A stretch of DNA of 64,000 nucleotides from Caprimulgus europaeus. Lineage: Eukaryota; Chordata; Aves; Caprimulgiformes; Caprimulgidae. The notes under the pieces are model-generated. The model did no database searches. It was not told where the DNA came from and saw nothing but the letters and a program-made list of their open reading frames with translations. How positions within the stretch are numbered: position 1 is the first letter of the stretch; each line of letters opens with the position of its first letter. The translations under genes and the position numbers were made by a program. Positions 11,991 through 24,800 of this stretch are shown one piece after another. The stretch spans positions 51,593,537 to 51,657,536 of the forward strand of contig OU015525.1 in assembly GCA_907165065.1 (NCBI GenBank). Reading direction: 5' to 3'.

Positions 11991-13580
11991 AAAACAACTA
12001 CTTTGCAAGGCTCACAGTATGTTAGAGCAAAGCTAAAGAAGTTCTTTTAATGGGTAACCAAATTAAAGTTTTAGAGCTTTTTTTTACTGGTTTCATCAGT
12101 TTAAATGCAGAAGACCTTTTGCCTGGTGATTTGCAAACAAAGAAAAGTTTTTGTCAGGTTTGGCTTCAGTACTTCCTAAGCTCCTCATCAGAATTCTTCT
12201 CTGCAGCCTGTACTTTATTGCAAATACAGAGTCATACAAGCCATTATTAGAAAGTAAAAAAAACAGAAAGTTTTTCTTTTCAATGAAACAATTGACAATT
12301 TCAATTAGATTTCTCAGACCTTTTTTCCCAGACTCATGGTACTGTAGTAAAAAATGATTGAATAGTTTATTGGATTCAGCTACCATATAGCTTTCAGTTT
12401 GTCAGTCTAGATTTTTAAAAGGCACAAAATAGAGAAAATCTGATGAGAAAATGGCAAAAATTTATGTATTATTCCTTGACATTGTGGTGAAAAATGTTGT
12501 GACATAGATTTACCATATGTTCACTATAGCTTAGTTTAGAATGTGAAATTCTCCACCTCTGTATGAAGCTGATCAATTTACTATTGACCAAAGGCAAGAG
12601 TTTTCAGTCCACTGTATTGTTATTATTACAAAATATTGTCACTCCACATTCAAACTATCAGGTGCCATTTCAGTGTTACAATATCCTCACACAGAGTCCT
12701 TGTGGATTATTCATTTTCTTAATCTGTTAAACCACTGAAGGGAGTATTCTTAAAAGCAGGCTGGTGATCTACTTTGGCCAGTAATTAATGCCACTTCTTA
12801 GTGTCCTTCAGTGGTGCCAGGTGACAATTCATAGAGTAGTGGAAAAATCCACAGCCTTTTAAAGTTCATTATCAAATACATTAATACTTTGTAACTGTAA
12901 AGGCCTGTTTGTTTCCATCTGACAAATTTTGGCTTCTGAAAATTGATGATAATTCTGCACTTGGAGGAATCGCTGGTACTGTGAAGAAGGTGCTGCATTC
13001 TCAGATCTCCACTGATCCCCACACCATTTTCCTGGAAGTCAGTTTGGTCACATAGGTGAGACACACTCAGGAATTTTGCTTATTCATTTGCATTCTCTAA
13101 CACTGAATAGTGTCATGAGAAAACATCTTTATAACAGACACTATAACAAAGTTAATGGAGATAAATTAAATTCCTGAGCAGACGGCTTCTTCGTCATTAT
13201 ATACACAGCAGTACTTCTCATGTTCAGACTGAGGTGAATCTCAGGCACCAGTGCACACGGGTATGTGTGGTGACCAAGGGCTAACAAACAGCCCTCTGTA
13301 AATATGTATCTGCACCTCTCTGCAAAACTCCATTCGAATGCATTGAACAACCACTAAAAATGTGCTTGGTTTATGCTGTTTTTCCTAGAAGTTGCTCTAA
13401 TTTTTCCTCCTTGCTTTTTAAGTAATTAACTAGCAAAAATATGGAGAAGGATATGAAAGTTCTTATTAACATTTTTTACTTACATGCCTCCATTTTTATC
13501 ATCCCATATTGTCTTTAGTATAGAGTATATATTCTCCATATTTTACAGTTTCTGTGGTCAAAAATTTCATTGCCTACAGA
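11991..13580. other. Noncoding DNA, nothing recognised
   Basis: No repeat family or gene was recognised. Overlapping plus and minus open frames near 12050-12390 and 12798-13064 are short, mutually antisense and show no family motif. Confidence 0.55.
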
Positions 13581-13640
13581 GCAGTACGTGAACCATTGTA
13601 TTGGTATCACACTCATGGAGGAGGTTCACGTCTGTACTGC
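13581..13640. repeat. Imperfect inverted repeat (hairpin)
   Basis: Left arm GCAGTACGTGAACC (13581-13594) is complementary to right arm GGTTCAC (13623-13629) plus GTACTGC (13634-13640). This gives 14 base pairs interrupted only by a 4-base bulge, GTCT, on the right side, around a 28-base loop. The arms are not extended outside, so this is not an obvious transposon terminal repeat. It could be a chance palindrome, a remnant of a small DNA element or a structured RNA. Confidence 0.7.
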
Positions 13641-15239
13641 ATAAAAGCTCACCAAAACTGCTTTTAGTGAACAACAGATTTTATTTGGTGATAGGACTTT
13701 AGAAAGGGAAGATCCATCACAGTTTAGTATAACTGAGATAAAAAGCTACTAAGCAACCCATAAGAATAGAGCTGGAAATTAAGGATATTTCTTTTCCAAA
13801 AACCCAAACATACTTCAAAACCATGTGCATTAACTAATCCATCCAAACTGAGAGTACTTTATTTACAAAGCATCTTATAGGGGCATTGTGATTGAAACGT
13901 TTTAGACTGTGAGACTGATGACAACTATGGATATTTATGTACATCATTCAAGGTCAAAAGTAACAGAGGAAGCATACAACAGAGACGTAGTTGAATCTGA
14001 GTTTTCAGATGATATTACCACAAATTTGCCATGTCACTGTCATTATGAAATACTTATTTTATTCCATCAGCTTCCCAAAGATCAGTTCCAATCCTCCTGT
14101 TCTTGCCCAGACAGTAACTTAAAAAGCATCTCTGTGGTATTAATTACATTTATCTACCATCCCCTTTGCAAGTTTTCTGAAAGTAAAGCAAGTTCACTAG
14201 ACTGGACAAACTAGTCCTTCAATTGCAATAAGAAATACTAATTCAATTCCTTGCCACAAATAAACAGTATTTCATTGTCTTTGCAAATGTTAGTTAGGAG
14301 TCTACACCTGCAGCAGTCAGGATAGATGCTTCTAATTCTTTCATGCTATTTATACTCAGGAAGCCTGGGATCTTACTTTCCTTACAGTCTCCAAGATGAA
14401 ATTATTTTTTAGTCATTATGATTACAAGGTGGCATTACTCACCTGGAATTTAGAGTGATTTTTTAATATTGTTTAATGTGCCTACGGAATAACTTTGGGT
14501 TTATTCTGTTCTTTTTATTGGGATAAGGCTTAAAGCCCTGACTAAGATAGATGCTCTATGTTCTAAAAATTGACCAAACATGTACAAATCTCTGACAAAT
14601 TTTAAAATATCAAAGAGAGTAACTCAGCCACTGAATATGGTTGAAAGAGCAGGAAAATTTGCAGAAGCTTCCATTCCCATCTCCTGAACTCATACATCAA
14701 TTTAAGACATAGGCTAGATACAGAGACAAATGACAACCTGTGACCCACACAGAAGCAGTAACGTCACTCAACAGGACCTTTTACAAGAAGCTGAATGTTT
14801 AGGAAGTGTTTTTAAAATTTAGATAAATAGAACTTGCTTAACTGAATGTTCACTCATCCCATTGGCATCTTCATTCCAGAAATGCAGTCTTCTCCAGCTT
14901 AAATAGTTTTCCTTCCCATTTGAACAGGAGCTAAGAGGAGTGTAAAATTATTCCTTCAATTGATCCTTTTTAACAAGTGAAACAATCTTTTTCATTCAGG
15001 ATTTCTGAAATATTTTGCATGAAAAACAGCCTAGACAGTGCTTAGATTCTGTCAGACTTAATAGACTTTTTGCATCTTCAATTTCTATTTCACAAAGTTG
15101 TATTCACCTGAATGAAAAGAAAAACAGTATTTTTAATTATTTTTTATTTACTTAAAACTAATATTCTGTGGCTCTGAAAACTATTAATAAGGCTCTAATT
15201 TTACTCGAAAATTCAAAGACTCTTGCCACAGAATTCCTT
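13641..15239. other. Noncoding DNA, nothing recognised
   Basis: AT-rich sequence without a recognised repeat or gene. The open frame at 13909-14214 (101 codons) has no recognisable domain and no splice or start context that supports it. Confidence 0.55.
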
Positions 15240-16793
15240 TGGAAATCAATAGAAATTCTGTATCCAGATTGCTAGTAGACCCAAAGGGTCTGAGGGAACT
15301 GGAGGATGAAGTTGCAAAGCCCCTATCCATCATATTTGAGAAGTCCTGGCAGTCTGGCGAAGTTCCCATGGACTGGAAAAAGGGGAACATAACACCCATT
15401 TTTAAAAAGGGAAATAGGAAGACCCAGGGAACCACAGGCCGGTCAGTCTCACCTCAGTGCCAGGCAAGATCATGGAGCAGATACTCCTAGAAACTATGCT
15501 AAGGCACATTGAGAATGAAAAGGTGATTGGTGACAGCCAACATGCCTTCACCAAGGGCAAATTGTCCCTGACCAATCTGGTGGCCTTTTATGATGGGGTT
15601 ACAGCATTGGTGGACAAGGCTAAAGCAACTGATGTCATCTACCTGGACTTGGGCAACACGTTTGACACCGTCCCACATGGCATTCTTATCTCCAAATTGG
15701 AAACATGTGGGTTTGATGGATGGACCACTCGGTGGAGAAGGAACTGGCTGGATGGTCACACTCAAAGAGTTGTGGTCAACAGCTCAAAGTCCGAGTGGAA
15801 ACCGGTGACAAGTGGTGTCCCTCAAGGTTCAGTATTGGGACTGGTGCTCTTCAACATCTTTGTCAGTGACATGGACGGGGGGATTGAGTGCACCCTCAGC
15901 AAGTTTGCCGAGAACAACAAGCTGAGTGGTGCGGTTGACACGCTGGAGGGACGGGATGCCATCCAGAGGGACCTTGACAGGCTTGAGAAGTGGGCCTGTG
16001 CCAACCTCATGAAGTTCAACAAGGCCAAATGCAAGGTCCTGCACCTGGGTCAGGGCAACCCGAAGCACAATTACAGGCTGGGCAATGAGTGGCTTGAGGC
16101 CAGCTCTGAAGAGAAGGACTTGGGAGTGGTGGTGGGTGAGAAGCTCAACATGAGCCGGCAATGTGCGCTTGCAGCCCAGAAGGCCAACCATATCCTGGGC
16201 TGCATCAAGAGAAGTGTGGCCAGCAGGTCGAGGGAGGTGATTCTCCCCCTGTACTCTGCTCTTGTGAGGCCCCACCTGGAGTACTGTGTCCAGTTCTGGA
16301 GCCCCCAACACAAGAGAGACATCGACCAGTTAGAACGAGTCCAGAGGAGGCCACGAGGACGATCCAAGGGCTGGAGCACCTCTCCTGTGAGGACAGGCTG
16401 AGAGAGTTGGGGCTGTTCAGCCTGGAAAAGAGAAGGCTCTGGGGAGATCTTATAGCAGCCTTCCAATACCTGAAGGGGCCTACAGGAAAGCTGGGGAGGG
16501 ACTTTTCATAAGGGCAGTTAATGAAAGGAAAAGGGGAAATGACTTTAAGCTGAAAGAGGGGAGGTTTAGATTAGACATTAGAAAGAAATTCTTCACTGTG
16601 AGGGTGGTCAGACACTGGAACAGGTTGCCCAGGGAAGTTGGGGATGCCCCCTCCCTGGAAGTGTTCAAGGCCAGGTTGGATGACGCTTTGAGCAACCTGG
16701 TCTAGTGGAAGGTGTCCCTGCTGATGGCAGGGGGGTTGGAACTAGATGATCTTTAAGGTCCCTTCCAACCCAAACCCTTCTATGATTCTATGA
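15240..16793 (+). mobile_element. 5'-truncated CR1 LINE retrotransposon
   Basis: A CR1-clade non-LTR retrotransposon copy that keeps the reverse transcriptase part of ORF2 and the complete 3' end. The 3' untranslated region (16706-16793) contains GGAACTAGATGATCTTTAAGG and ends in two copies of the CR1 octamer ATTCTATG. The 5' end is truncated inside the coding region; protein similarity to the RT amino-terminal part starts at about 15265. No target-site duplication is seen, as is usual for CR1. GC content is clearly higher than the flanks. The coding part is broken in several places (see the pseudogene entry), so the copy is dead. Confidence 0.95.
15265..16705 (+). pseudogene. CR1 ORF2 reverse transcriptase pseudogene
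   Basis: This is the remnant of the CR1 endonuclease/reverse transcriptase polyprotein, which in an active element primes reverse transcription at a nicked target. Visible motifs in order are [11 protein letters not shown] (from about 15317), a [11 protein letters not shown] block (about 15800-15830), [21 protein letters not shown] (about 15983-16045) and [21 protein letters not shown] (about 16227-16285). The first catalytic aspartate (YLDL, 15640-15651) is kept. The essential FADD box has become FAEN at 15904-15915, so both catalytic aspartates there are lost. At least three frameshifts break the frame, at about 15410-15421, 16348 and 16505. The original stop TAG is at 16703-16705. It cannot make an active enzyme. 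Confidence 0.93.
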
Positions 16794-17540
16794 ATGGTCC
16801 AAAGACCTTTGATGCCAAATAATGTCCTATTAATGTCGATAGGTCTTGAAGTAACTTTTAATGCAGTAAATGCCATCATTATATCTTGTATAAAAATATT
16901 ATGTGTTTGAATATTAATACTTTTAAAGTTATTGCCATTGGAATGAAATAAAATATAAATAGTTTTTTCAGATTTTTTAGACATTTAATTCTGATAAACA
17001 GTAGCAAGAAATATATTATTTAAAGTTCTATATATGTGTATTTTTTATGAAATATATAGGGGATGTTTCCAGACTATCAGGTATTTTTTTTCAAACTTCA
17101 GAAGAGGTAAACATGTTTGACCAACTATACTGGTTATGCTGAATGTCACGTGAAGTTTATTGTGAAAAGTGAAAGATTGTCTTCATCTTAGCAACTCCAT
17201 TTATGTTCAGCAGTACTTGGAATACTTTGTTTATATTCATGAATTAATTGTCTCAAAAGATAAAGTAGACAGAGTGGGCAAGATTGACAGCTGATCACAG
17301 GCTAGGCTTCAAGAGTACTGGCAATCTGGATTCATATTTCTATGGATGAGGAGTGCACAATAACTTGAATTTTTCACAACCATAAATTGACAGTCTTAAT
17401 CCAGCTGTTTTTATTTTAAAACTTTAGATGTATAACAAAAATAACTTTAGAAACCATGTAATGAAAAAGCTTATCTTGATAGTGATTTCTTTTAATTTAA
17501 TTAAATCTTATAATAGTGATTTCTTTTCTTCTCTGTATAG
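16794..17540. other. AT-rich noncoding DNA
   Basis: Very AT-rich flank between the CR1 tail and the candidate exon. No gene or repeat was recognised. Near 17480-17530 a GATAGTGATTTCTTTT-like segment occurs twice about 40 bp apart, the second copy forming the pyrimidine tract in front of the candidate exon. Confidence 0.55.
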
Positions 17541-17623
17541 ATATCAAAAGTTTATCGAAAGAGACTGCAAACATACGGAAATAGAGTACAAAAATTTGTG
17601 GAAATTAATGATAAAGCTCATAA
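17541..17623 (+). other. Candidate internal coding exon, unassigned
   Basis: The segment is preceded by a pyrimidine-rich tract ending in CTCTGTATAG and followed directly by GTGAGTAAG, a strong match to a vertebrate donor site. One frame is open across all 83 nt, 27 codons plus two bases, and begins ISKVYRKRLQTYGNRVQKF, a charged helix-like peptide. The codons look plausible, but 83 nt is short enough to stay open by chance. I could not match the peptide to a known protein. No neighbouring exon was found within several kilobases. It may be a real exon of a large plus-strand gene, a lncRNA exon or a cryptic site. An AUG-started frame covering it is a different frame. Confidence 0.25.
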
Positions 17624-20600
17624 GTGAGTAAGCTGGAACACATGGAGCGAATGATGTCCTCCCACTAAACAATTAGGTTTCAGCTGTCCATTAAAATCTC
17701 AGCAACACAGAGGAGAAAACAAGTGTTTTTCTTCCACTCTTTTACCCTGACAATTTGCAACATCATGGAATATTCTAAAGTGTACATTATAGAATGAGTC
17801 ATTCCCATTGAAAATTTTGTCCCAGTCTCCCTTTTCATGGCTTCACCACTCAGTGTTTACTGTAAGATCTACCCACAAAGAGTTTGATTCATTCATTCCA
17901 ATCTACTTGACCTTGGCTTCAAGCCTTTAGGTATCATGCTTTACCAGTAAAATTGAACTACAAATAAAAGTATCTTAGAAAAGTTAACATTAAAGGCAGC
18001 TGGGGAAACAGTGATGAGATTAATTAAATGAAAAACTCTTTACAACAACGTATGACAAGAGAGATAAGTGAAATGCTGGTCATTACCAAGAGATTTGTAA
18101 GAAAATTGGACATTTTTAGAAAAATCTATAAATTAAAGGACTAAGGTATCTTTTCATTACCAGATAGAAAGCAATCAAACTATGAATGTTACATGCTGTG
18201 GAATTAATTACCCACTTCTACCACCTTGTGGAGGTACAGTATTAATTGATATGACAGGTCTGTGTAGGAGATAAGAGCCATCAAGTGACTATACAATAGG
18301 CTGACACCTGACAAAGATGTTTTATGAGCTATTATAGCCTTCCTGTGAGGAAGGGACTCTTCAGGAGTACCATTCTGAAGGGTAAGTATCAACATATGTG
18401 GGATTCTTACACTGATCAAGTGCAGTTGATCATTCAGCATGCATTTTATTCTCAATAATAACACCTTTACAGTTAAATGTAAAGTTCTTTTAAGAGATAG
18501 GGGACACTTTATTCTGTGACATAGAGTGAATAAAGTATCTGCAACCATCTTATTATCATAACTGTACCTGGAAGAGATAACAACTGTGAAACACAGATAA
18601 CAGGATTGTTGGTTTTTTTGTGCATTGTCATCGGTCACAAACAGTCATGTAGTCAGGTCTGTCAAGGCAAAGCTCGATGCCCATACAAGCAATAGTAAAG
18701 ATAACAGAGTTTCGTGTGATTTTGTGTTTTGAGAGCTTTTATTGATAAACTGATAAATCTTGCCAAATGGAGTTCTATAAGTATGAAAGCTCAGAAACTG
18801 AATCAATGGGAAAAAGGGGGAAAGCTGATGTCCCCTTCTCCTTTTTACTGTCCTGAGTTATGTGTATTCCACTACACACTATTTCAGGACTTGAAAAGGC
18901 CTCATCTGCTTAATTTAAAATTTTTTTCCAGTGTATGTAGCACTTCCATGAATCTTTTCTGAAGTCAGCATTAGCTATTCCATTACACAAAAGAGTTAGA
19001 CTGTATTACAATAGAAAGCAGTGCTTATTTCAAGATGGGAAGGTGTGTTTTTTTGTTTGTTTGGTTTATAACATTGGGAAAGCTTTAGTCTTATCTTAAG
19101 GAAAGAATGCCCATTTCTGTCTGGAGTGCTCCTGGATAGCATCTTCTACTTTAGTTTCATGAACCCAGTTCATGATCCTTCAGACAACACCATGCTGTGA
19201 ACTACAGCATAGTGAGTGGGGACAGTCAGCTAAAATGCACTGCAGAAAGGCACTCCTGAGTGGAAGAAAAGCTGTAGACACACCTCCACAACAGTCTTCT
19301 GGATCACAGGAGGCTTTCAACATCAGAAGAATGTCACCACTACAGGTTCTCAAAAAGGACAGTTATCCCACAAAATTCAGGCTACTCCAGAATGTCACAT
19401 GCTTTAAGGAACTTAAAGGAAATCTTAATATGTTATGTGAATAAAGCTTACTCCCAGCTCCTATCTCCAGAGCACTGGTGTTGCAAACTGCAGTGTGAAT
19501 TCTCATATCAATCTCATTTTGTCCATTTTTAGCTCAGTTAACATATTTTTTAAATCTACAGGTATTGCTCAATATTGTTTTGTCATGCTTGTTATAAGAT
19601 TCCAGTACCAATATTTTGCCAAGAATTCTTTCATAAAGCAATTGCACAATTTGTTCATATTCAGTATCTCTCACATGAGATCTCCCTCTCTGTGGCAACT
19701 TCTATGAGATTGCATCTTTTCTTGGATTAAGTAATCTATCATGTAAATCCAGCATCTTTTGTGTGATGTAAGTCCTTCATGCCATCTGATTTTCATTCTT
19801 CAGACATACTGTATTCCAGCCTTGTAACGCTTTAGGTTGAGAAAAATCCATCAAGGGATTAACCAGCAGGTGGTTAATTCTCCCCTCCAGATACAAGAGG
19901 GGAGGAAGAAGAAAAGGCAAGAGCTCAGAGTAAGAACTAGAAGGAAATTTATTTGTGAAGAAATTGTGTCTAGGTTCAGGTGTATTGAATTAGTTAACTT
20001 CCTGGTTCTTACAAGAATGTGCTTGAAGAAAGTGAAACAAGAATTAGGTTCAGCTTGGGAATGGAGGGAGGCGGAGAGGAGGTGTGCTCTCTGAAGAGAC
20101 TCAAGCTAATGGGGGCAAGAGAGGGGGTAGTTTATTTTGTGTAATTTGGATCAGAAAAAAATAAATTAAAGATATATTTTTGCAAGCAAGGTTGAAAAAT
20201 TGTATTTGATGCAGTTGTAATAAGATTTAATACAGTCGGGGAGATAAGGTTCCCTATATGGTTTTGCTATCCTCACAGATTCCCTAAAAGGGAAGACTTC
20301 CCTGGAAATCTCATTTTTTTGCTTTTTGAAGTATTGCTAGATCTTCACAATCTTGCTAGAAAGTGCTATGGGAGAGCCAGCTCTTATTGGTATCTGGTGA
20401 AGGAGGAGTGAAAAGCTTAAGAAAAGTTAATTTGTTTTTACAGGACTTAGCCTTTCACTTTTAATCTTTTAAATGCACAATGAAAAAATAAAGCCATTAT
20501 ACTCAAAAACCCAACAGCATGTTTTATATATATAAATCAATGTTGTACTTCAGAAAAAGAAGGCTATAAACTCAGCTTTATCTCAGCAGCATAGAAGTAA

Positions 20601-20930
20601 TGACTTGGCAAAGGTAAATCTGGAAGTCATACCACTATTTTACAGGATTTCCAGCAGTACCCTTCCTTTTTCTACTGTGGTTTTTGATCTCCTAGCTAAT
20701 GTTTTATATAGCTTTGCAGTTTCTTAAACTGTGCTAAATACTTGGTGTTAGAAATAAACAAAACTCCATTCATGGTCACTACGTCTCTCAGTCTCTACCT
20801 ATCTGGTCATTTGATCTTGTCTTTTCTCTCAATGCCTTGCGTTCACCTTAGGGTCTGTAGGCCATGGTGGAAGGGCCTGATATGTTGGAATTATACACCA
20901 TGCCTTCTTTCTAATACAAAATAAGCAAGT
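17624..20930. other. Noncoding DNA, nothing recognised
   Basis: No repeat family or RNA gene was recognised. The longest frame is 144 codons on the minus strand (18204-18638); it lacks a recognised domain. 19840-20130 is purine-rich on the plus strand. Confidence 0.5.
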
Positions 20931-21038
<108 letters not shown>

Positions 21039-21079
21039 AATACTTTTCCATGAAGTTTGCTATAATGACATGCAACAAG

Positions 21080-21100
21080 AATTCTTGAAAATCAAGAATT
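21080..21100. repeat. Perfect 9-bp palindrome with 3-base loop
   Basis: AATTCTTGA at 21080-21088 and TCAAGAATT at 21092-21100 are perfect reverse complements around AAA. It lies between the CTTT array and the tail of the minus-strand CR1. It is most likely a chance AT-rich palindrome. Confidence 0.75.
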
Positions 21101-21143
21101 TTCTGTCTGGCTCCAATCTCTGTGTTACAGAATACATATGAGT

Positions 21144-21828
21144 AATCATAGAATCATAGAATGGTTAGGGTTGACAGAAACCTTAAAGATCATCTAGTTC
21201 CAATCCCCCTGCCATGAGCAGGGACACCTTCCACTAGACCAGGTTGCTCAAAGCCTCATCCAACCTGGCCTTAAACACTTCCAGGGAGGGGCCAGCCACA
21301 ACATCTCTGGGCAACCTGTTCCAGTGTCTGACCACCCTCACAGTGAAGAATCTCTTCCTAATATGTAATCTAAATCTACTCTTGTCCAGTTTATAACCAT
21401 TGCCTCTTGTTCTGTCACTACCTGCCCCTGTAAAAAGTTCCTCCCCAGCCTTCCTGTAGATCTCCTTCAGGTACTGGAAGGTCACTGTAAAATCTCCCCA
21501 GAGCCTTCTTTTCTCCAGGCTGAACAGCCCCAACTCTCTCAGCCTGTCCTCATAAGAGAGGTGCTCCAATCCTCTGATCATCCTGGAGGTCCTCCTCTGG
21601 ACTTGCTCCCATAGCTCTATATCCTTCTTATGTTGGGGGCCCCAGAATTGGATGCGGAGAGCAGAGTAGAGGAGCAGAATCACCTCCCTTGACCTGCTGG
21701 CCACTCTTCTTTTGATGCAGCCCAGGATGCAGTTGGCTTTCTGGGATGTGAGTATGCATTGCTGGCTCATGTTGAGCTTCTTGTCCACCAGTACCCCCAA
21801 GTCCTCTTCAGAGCAGCTCTCAACCCAG
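21144..21828 (-). mobile_element. 5'-truncated CR1 LINE, minus strand
   Basis: On the minus strand this copy ends in two octamers, seen on the plus strand as AATCATAGAATCATAGAA, preceded by the CR1 3' untranslated words also found at 2491-2583 and 16706-16793. It retains only the carboxy-terminal part of ORF2 and is truncated 5' near 21828. Sequence agreement with the copy at 15240-16793 is high through the shared region, showing the same broad CR1 group. Its frame is mostly open, so it is probably younger than the 15-kb copy. Confidence 0.95.
21234..21828 (-). pseudogene. CR1 ORF2 carboxy-terminal fragment
   Basis: The fragment covers the region after the reverse transcriptase catalytic core. 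Motifs include [55 protein letters not shown] and the final [15 protein letters not shown] block, ending at a stop codon at the left edge. The reading frame stays open for 188 codons from an internal methionine. Compared with the plus-strand copy it lacks about eight residues after LYSAL, where the other copy has VRPHLEYC, an in-frame deletion of about 24 bp near 21648-21660. No catalytic residues are present, so this is a dead fragment regardless of the open frame. Confidence 0.92.
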
Positions 21829-24800
21829 AAAAAGGTCTATATCTTAGATCATTCTGATAGGAAGTACAGAATCCTTACAGCCATGCTAACGATCTGTACT
21901 CAAGGACATTGCAAAGTTAATCACACTGAAATCCTTTAAAGTCATTGGTGTTCTGGGTTGGGAAAGCCATGTGAACATCTCTGCGCCTCTGTGCCAGAGC
22001 AGATAGTAGAAAACTAAAAATATTAAAGAAGAAAACAAAAGGGAAGCTTTGATCTCTTAACATGAAGCTTTTATTAGATATAAATATTTGAATAACATGA
22101 GCTATTCATTATGTTTTGATGAAAGTCCATATTGACATAAATTAAGATGTATCTGTATATTTCTATATCAGAAGCAAATTTATTTCCCTAATATTAATTT
22201 CCCTAATACTCTACTTTGCTTAATGAGAGTGCTCTTGTGGATAGCAGCTGACAAGCTGGGCTAATTTTAAGATGTTCTAATATGAATCTCAGCTAAAGCT
22301 TACTAGGAGTTTTTCATCATGGAAATTACTGTAGATGCAGTTGATAAGGTTTTAAATAATGTTTTGCAACGAGATCACTTAGATCATCTTAGGAAATATC
22401 TTCATGATAACTTTATGGAGAAATTAAAGAAAAATTAAAACAAATGTTTTTCTCAAGCAACTAATTTTACTACATCCACATAGATTTCAATTTAGTAACT
22501 TAGCAATAAAAAACTTTGAAATGGAATTTTATTACAAATAGTAATAGTAGGGTAACTTAATCCTTGATCTGAATTGAATCATTACATTGGTTTAATTGTT
22601 ACTGTAGGAATTTTTGAAAGGGAGTATGTATTATTCTAGATATCCCTTTCAATAAAATTCTAGTTATCCTAAAGATATGATTAACCAGATTGAATCAAAA
22701 GAATTTGTGTTTCATCTTTCAACCAAATATACAGATTGTAGCCACTATCTAGCAAAACAAAATGAAAATTTGTTTGGTTTGTTATGTGATGTGGAATAGA
22801 GCTGTGAACAGCATCAGCTTTCCTAGGTAATGTTGAAGGGTGATTCTGATTGTAAACTGATTAGAAAACAGTGAAAAAACTAATTGTAAACAATTTGTTT
22901 GCTATGGGAAGATTTTTGTTTGTTTGTGCCTTGGAAACCAACTATATCCAGCTTTTATATATTAACTGAAATTTTAAGCAGTTGGTCTTAAAAAGGCATA
23001 TTCATAACAAAAGATCTGCTATTCCAATTTACTTGTGGGTTTTTTCACTCATTAGCCTTCCATTCTGAATTATTCCTGATATTACTTCTAGAAATAAAAT
23101 TTGTGAACCGACTTCATAATAACTTTACTTTTCTCAAGTCAAGTAGCTGCGTATTTTACCTGTTGTGCTACAGAGTCTCAGGTGTTTTTTACAACTGAAT
23201 GTCAACAAAAACTATAAGCCAACAGTCAATTAGTGGCTATTTCATCAAAAACAGTATGAAAATTAACTTTGATTTACAAGTGAGTGATTAGGGAATGGAA
23301 CAGACAGGAATCAGACAATCCCCTTGAGCAGCAGACCCAAGACGAACACAACAATCACAGAACTCAAGGATCTCTGACCTGTATCTCCATGCAAGATTTT
23401 AGTTTCCAAGGTTTTCAGCCCTAAGCTCTAACATACAACTTTAAAAAAAGGACTCCACTCACAGCTTATTTTTTTTAGCGTGGTGCTCAGGAAAAGAGAG
23501 GGGGTTTTTTAACATTAGTAGATACACACTTGAGATAAATTATATGTTACCAGCTAAAACCAGAAATGCCAACCATGTGTTGTAAGCATTAAGAAGAATG
23601 TAACTTTTGAAGGGCATGATTTGAGCTTTGCTGTAGTTTTGGTCATCTGTTCTCACCATGTTCAGCACACTGAGAAGTGTGAGTGGCAGAAAGTAACTCA
23701 TTCATTTCACAGTTCTCTACTTCATCAGTAATATTTCTGCCATCCTGTAATGGTTGGAGGGACCACACAAGGCCACAGAAACTATAAACATCACACTAAT
23801 AAGCAAACAGCCATCATAAACTTCCTGAAGCTTTGTTTTATTTTTGATGTGATAAACTGCAGCAGACTAAGTAAACATTGGGGAAATGTTTTAATGCAAC
23901 TTTAGAGCATCTTACATATAACAAGCCAAGGAAAGCAGTAGAGATGTTGACTAGGTGGTTTCCTGCTTGAGAATTTACATGGGTGTAGTGGTCTTTATTT
24001 GAGACTCCTAAGGTATGCAAAGTACGTTACCAGCCATCTGACCTTACTAAAAAGTTCAAGAGCCTTTTCTTCCACGTGGTGAATAAACAGCTTTCTTTGA
24101 CAGACGTTATACTACTATTTTAGAACTACCCCTCTCTTTCCCTGTGCCTCACAGTGAAACTTCAACTTTCTTGTTACAAGGGAAGCTGATTTGCTATTTG
24201 AAGCACTAAGGGGACAATTTACATTACTTGCATCTTTCCTCTGTGATAGGTAATTAAGGAAAATAGATACTATTCCATGCACTACTAAAAGTGGCCCACT
24301 TCTATGTTGGATTGAAAACTGTTCAAAAATAGGTAGTCAACTGTTTGAAGTCTTATACTGAGCCAGTTGAGACATTTTTAGTTTTGATAAATTAAATTTT
24401 CACCCAAATTTAACATATTTTATTTTGTTTAATAGTTTTAGATGGGATGTAATAGCAAATGGTTATTTAAAATATATGCAAAGTGGCTTTAAAAGAATGT
24501 TTGGAATATTATTTTGTTTTATTTGAGATTATATGTTACTCTATTCTACCTGTCTGTAATCACATCACACACCTAGTCTCATTCCTTTTCTCAGGATTAT
24601 TCCAGCATATTATGGAGTGGTAACATTTTGTGAATCACAGTCTCCAAAATAATATCAAGAAGAAAAACAAAAAGGGTCCTGGGACACCAGCAGAAATCAG
24701 GAAAGCAAGCATATTCAGCCTGTGGATTTAAAGTGAGTCTTAATCAATGAGTGCACTAAACTGAACGAAACGTCCAATGATTTATAATTCATACTGTGCA

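Noticed and set aside
18204..18638. 144-codon minus-strand frame outside known repeats
   Set aside because: No recognisable domain, no supporting splice or promoter context, and such lengths are expected occasionally over 64 kb.
21080..21100. Rho-independent-like terminator hairpin
   Set aside because: Such terminators are bacterial; the palindrome is AT-rich and lacks a biological context here.
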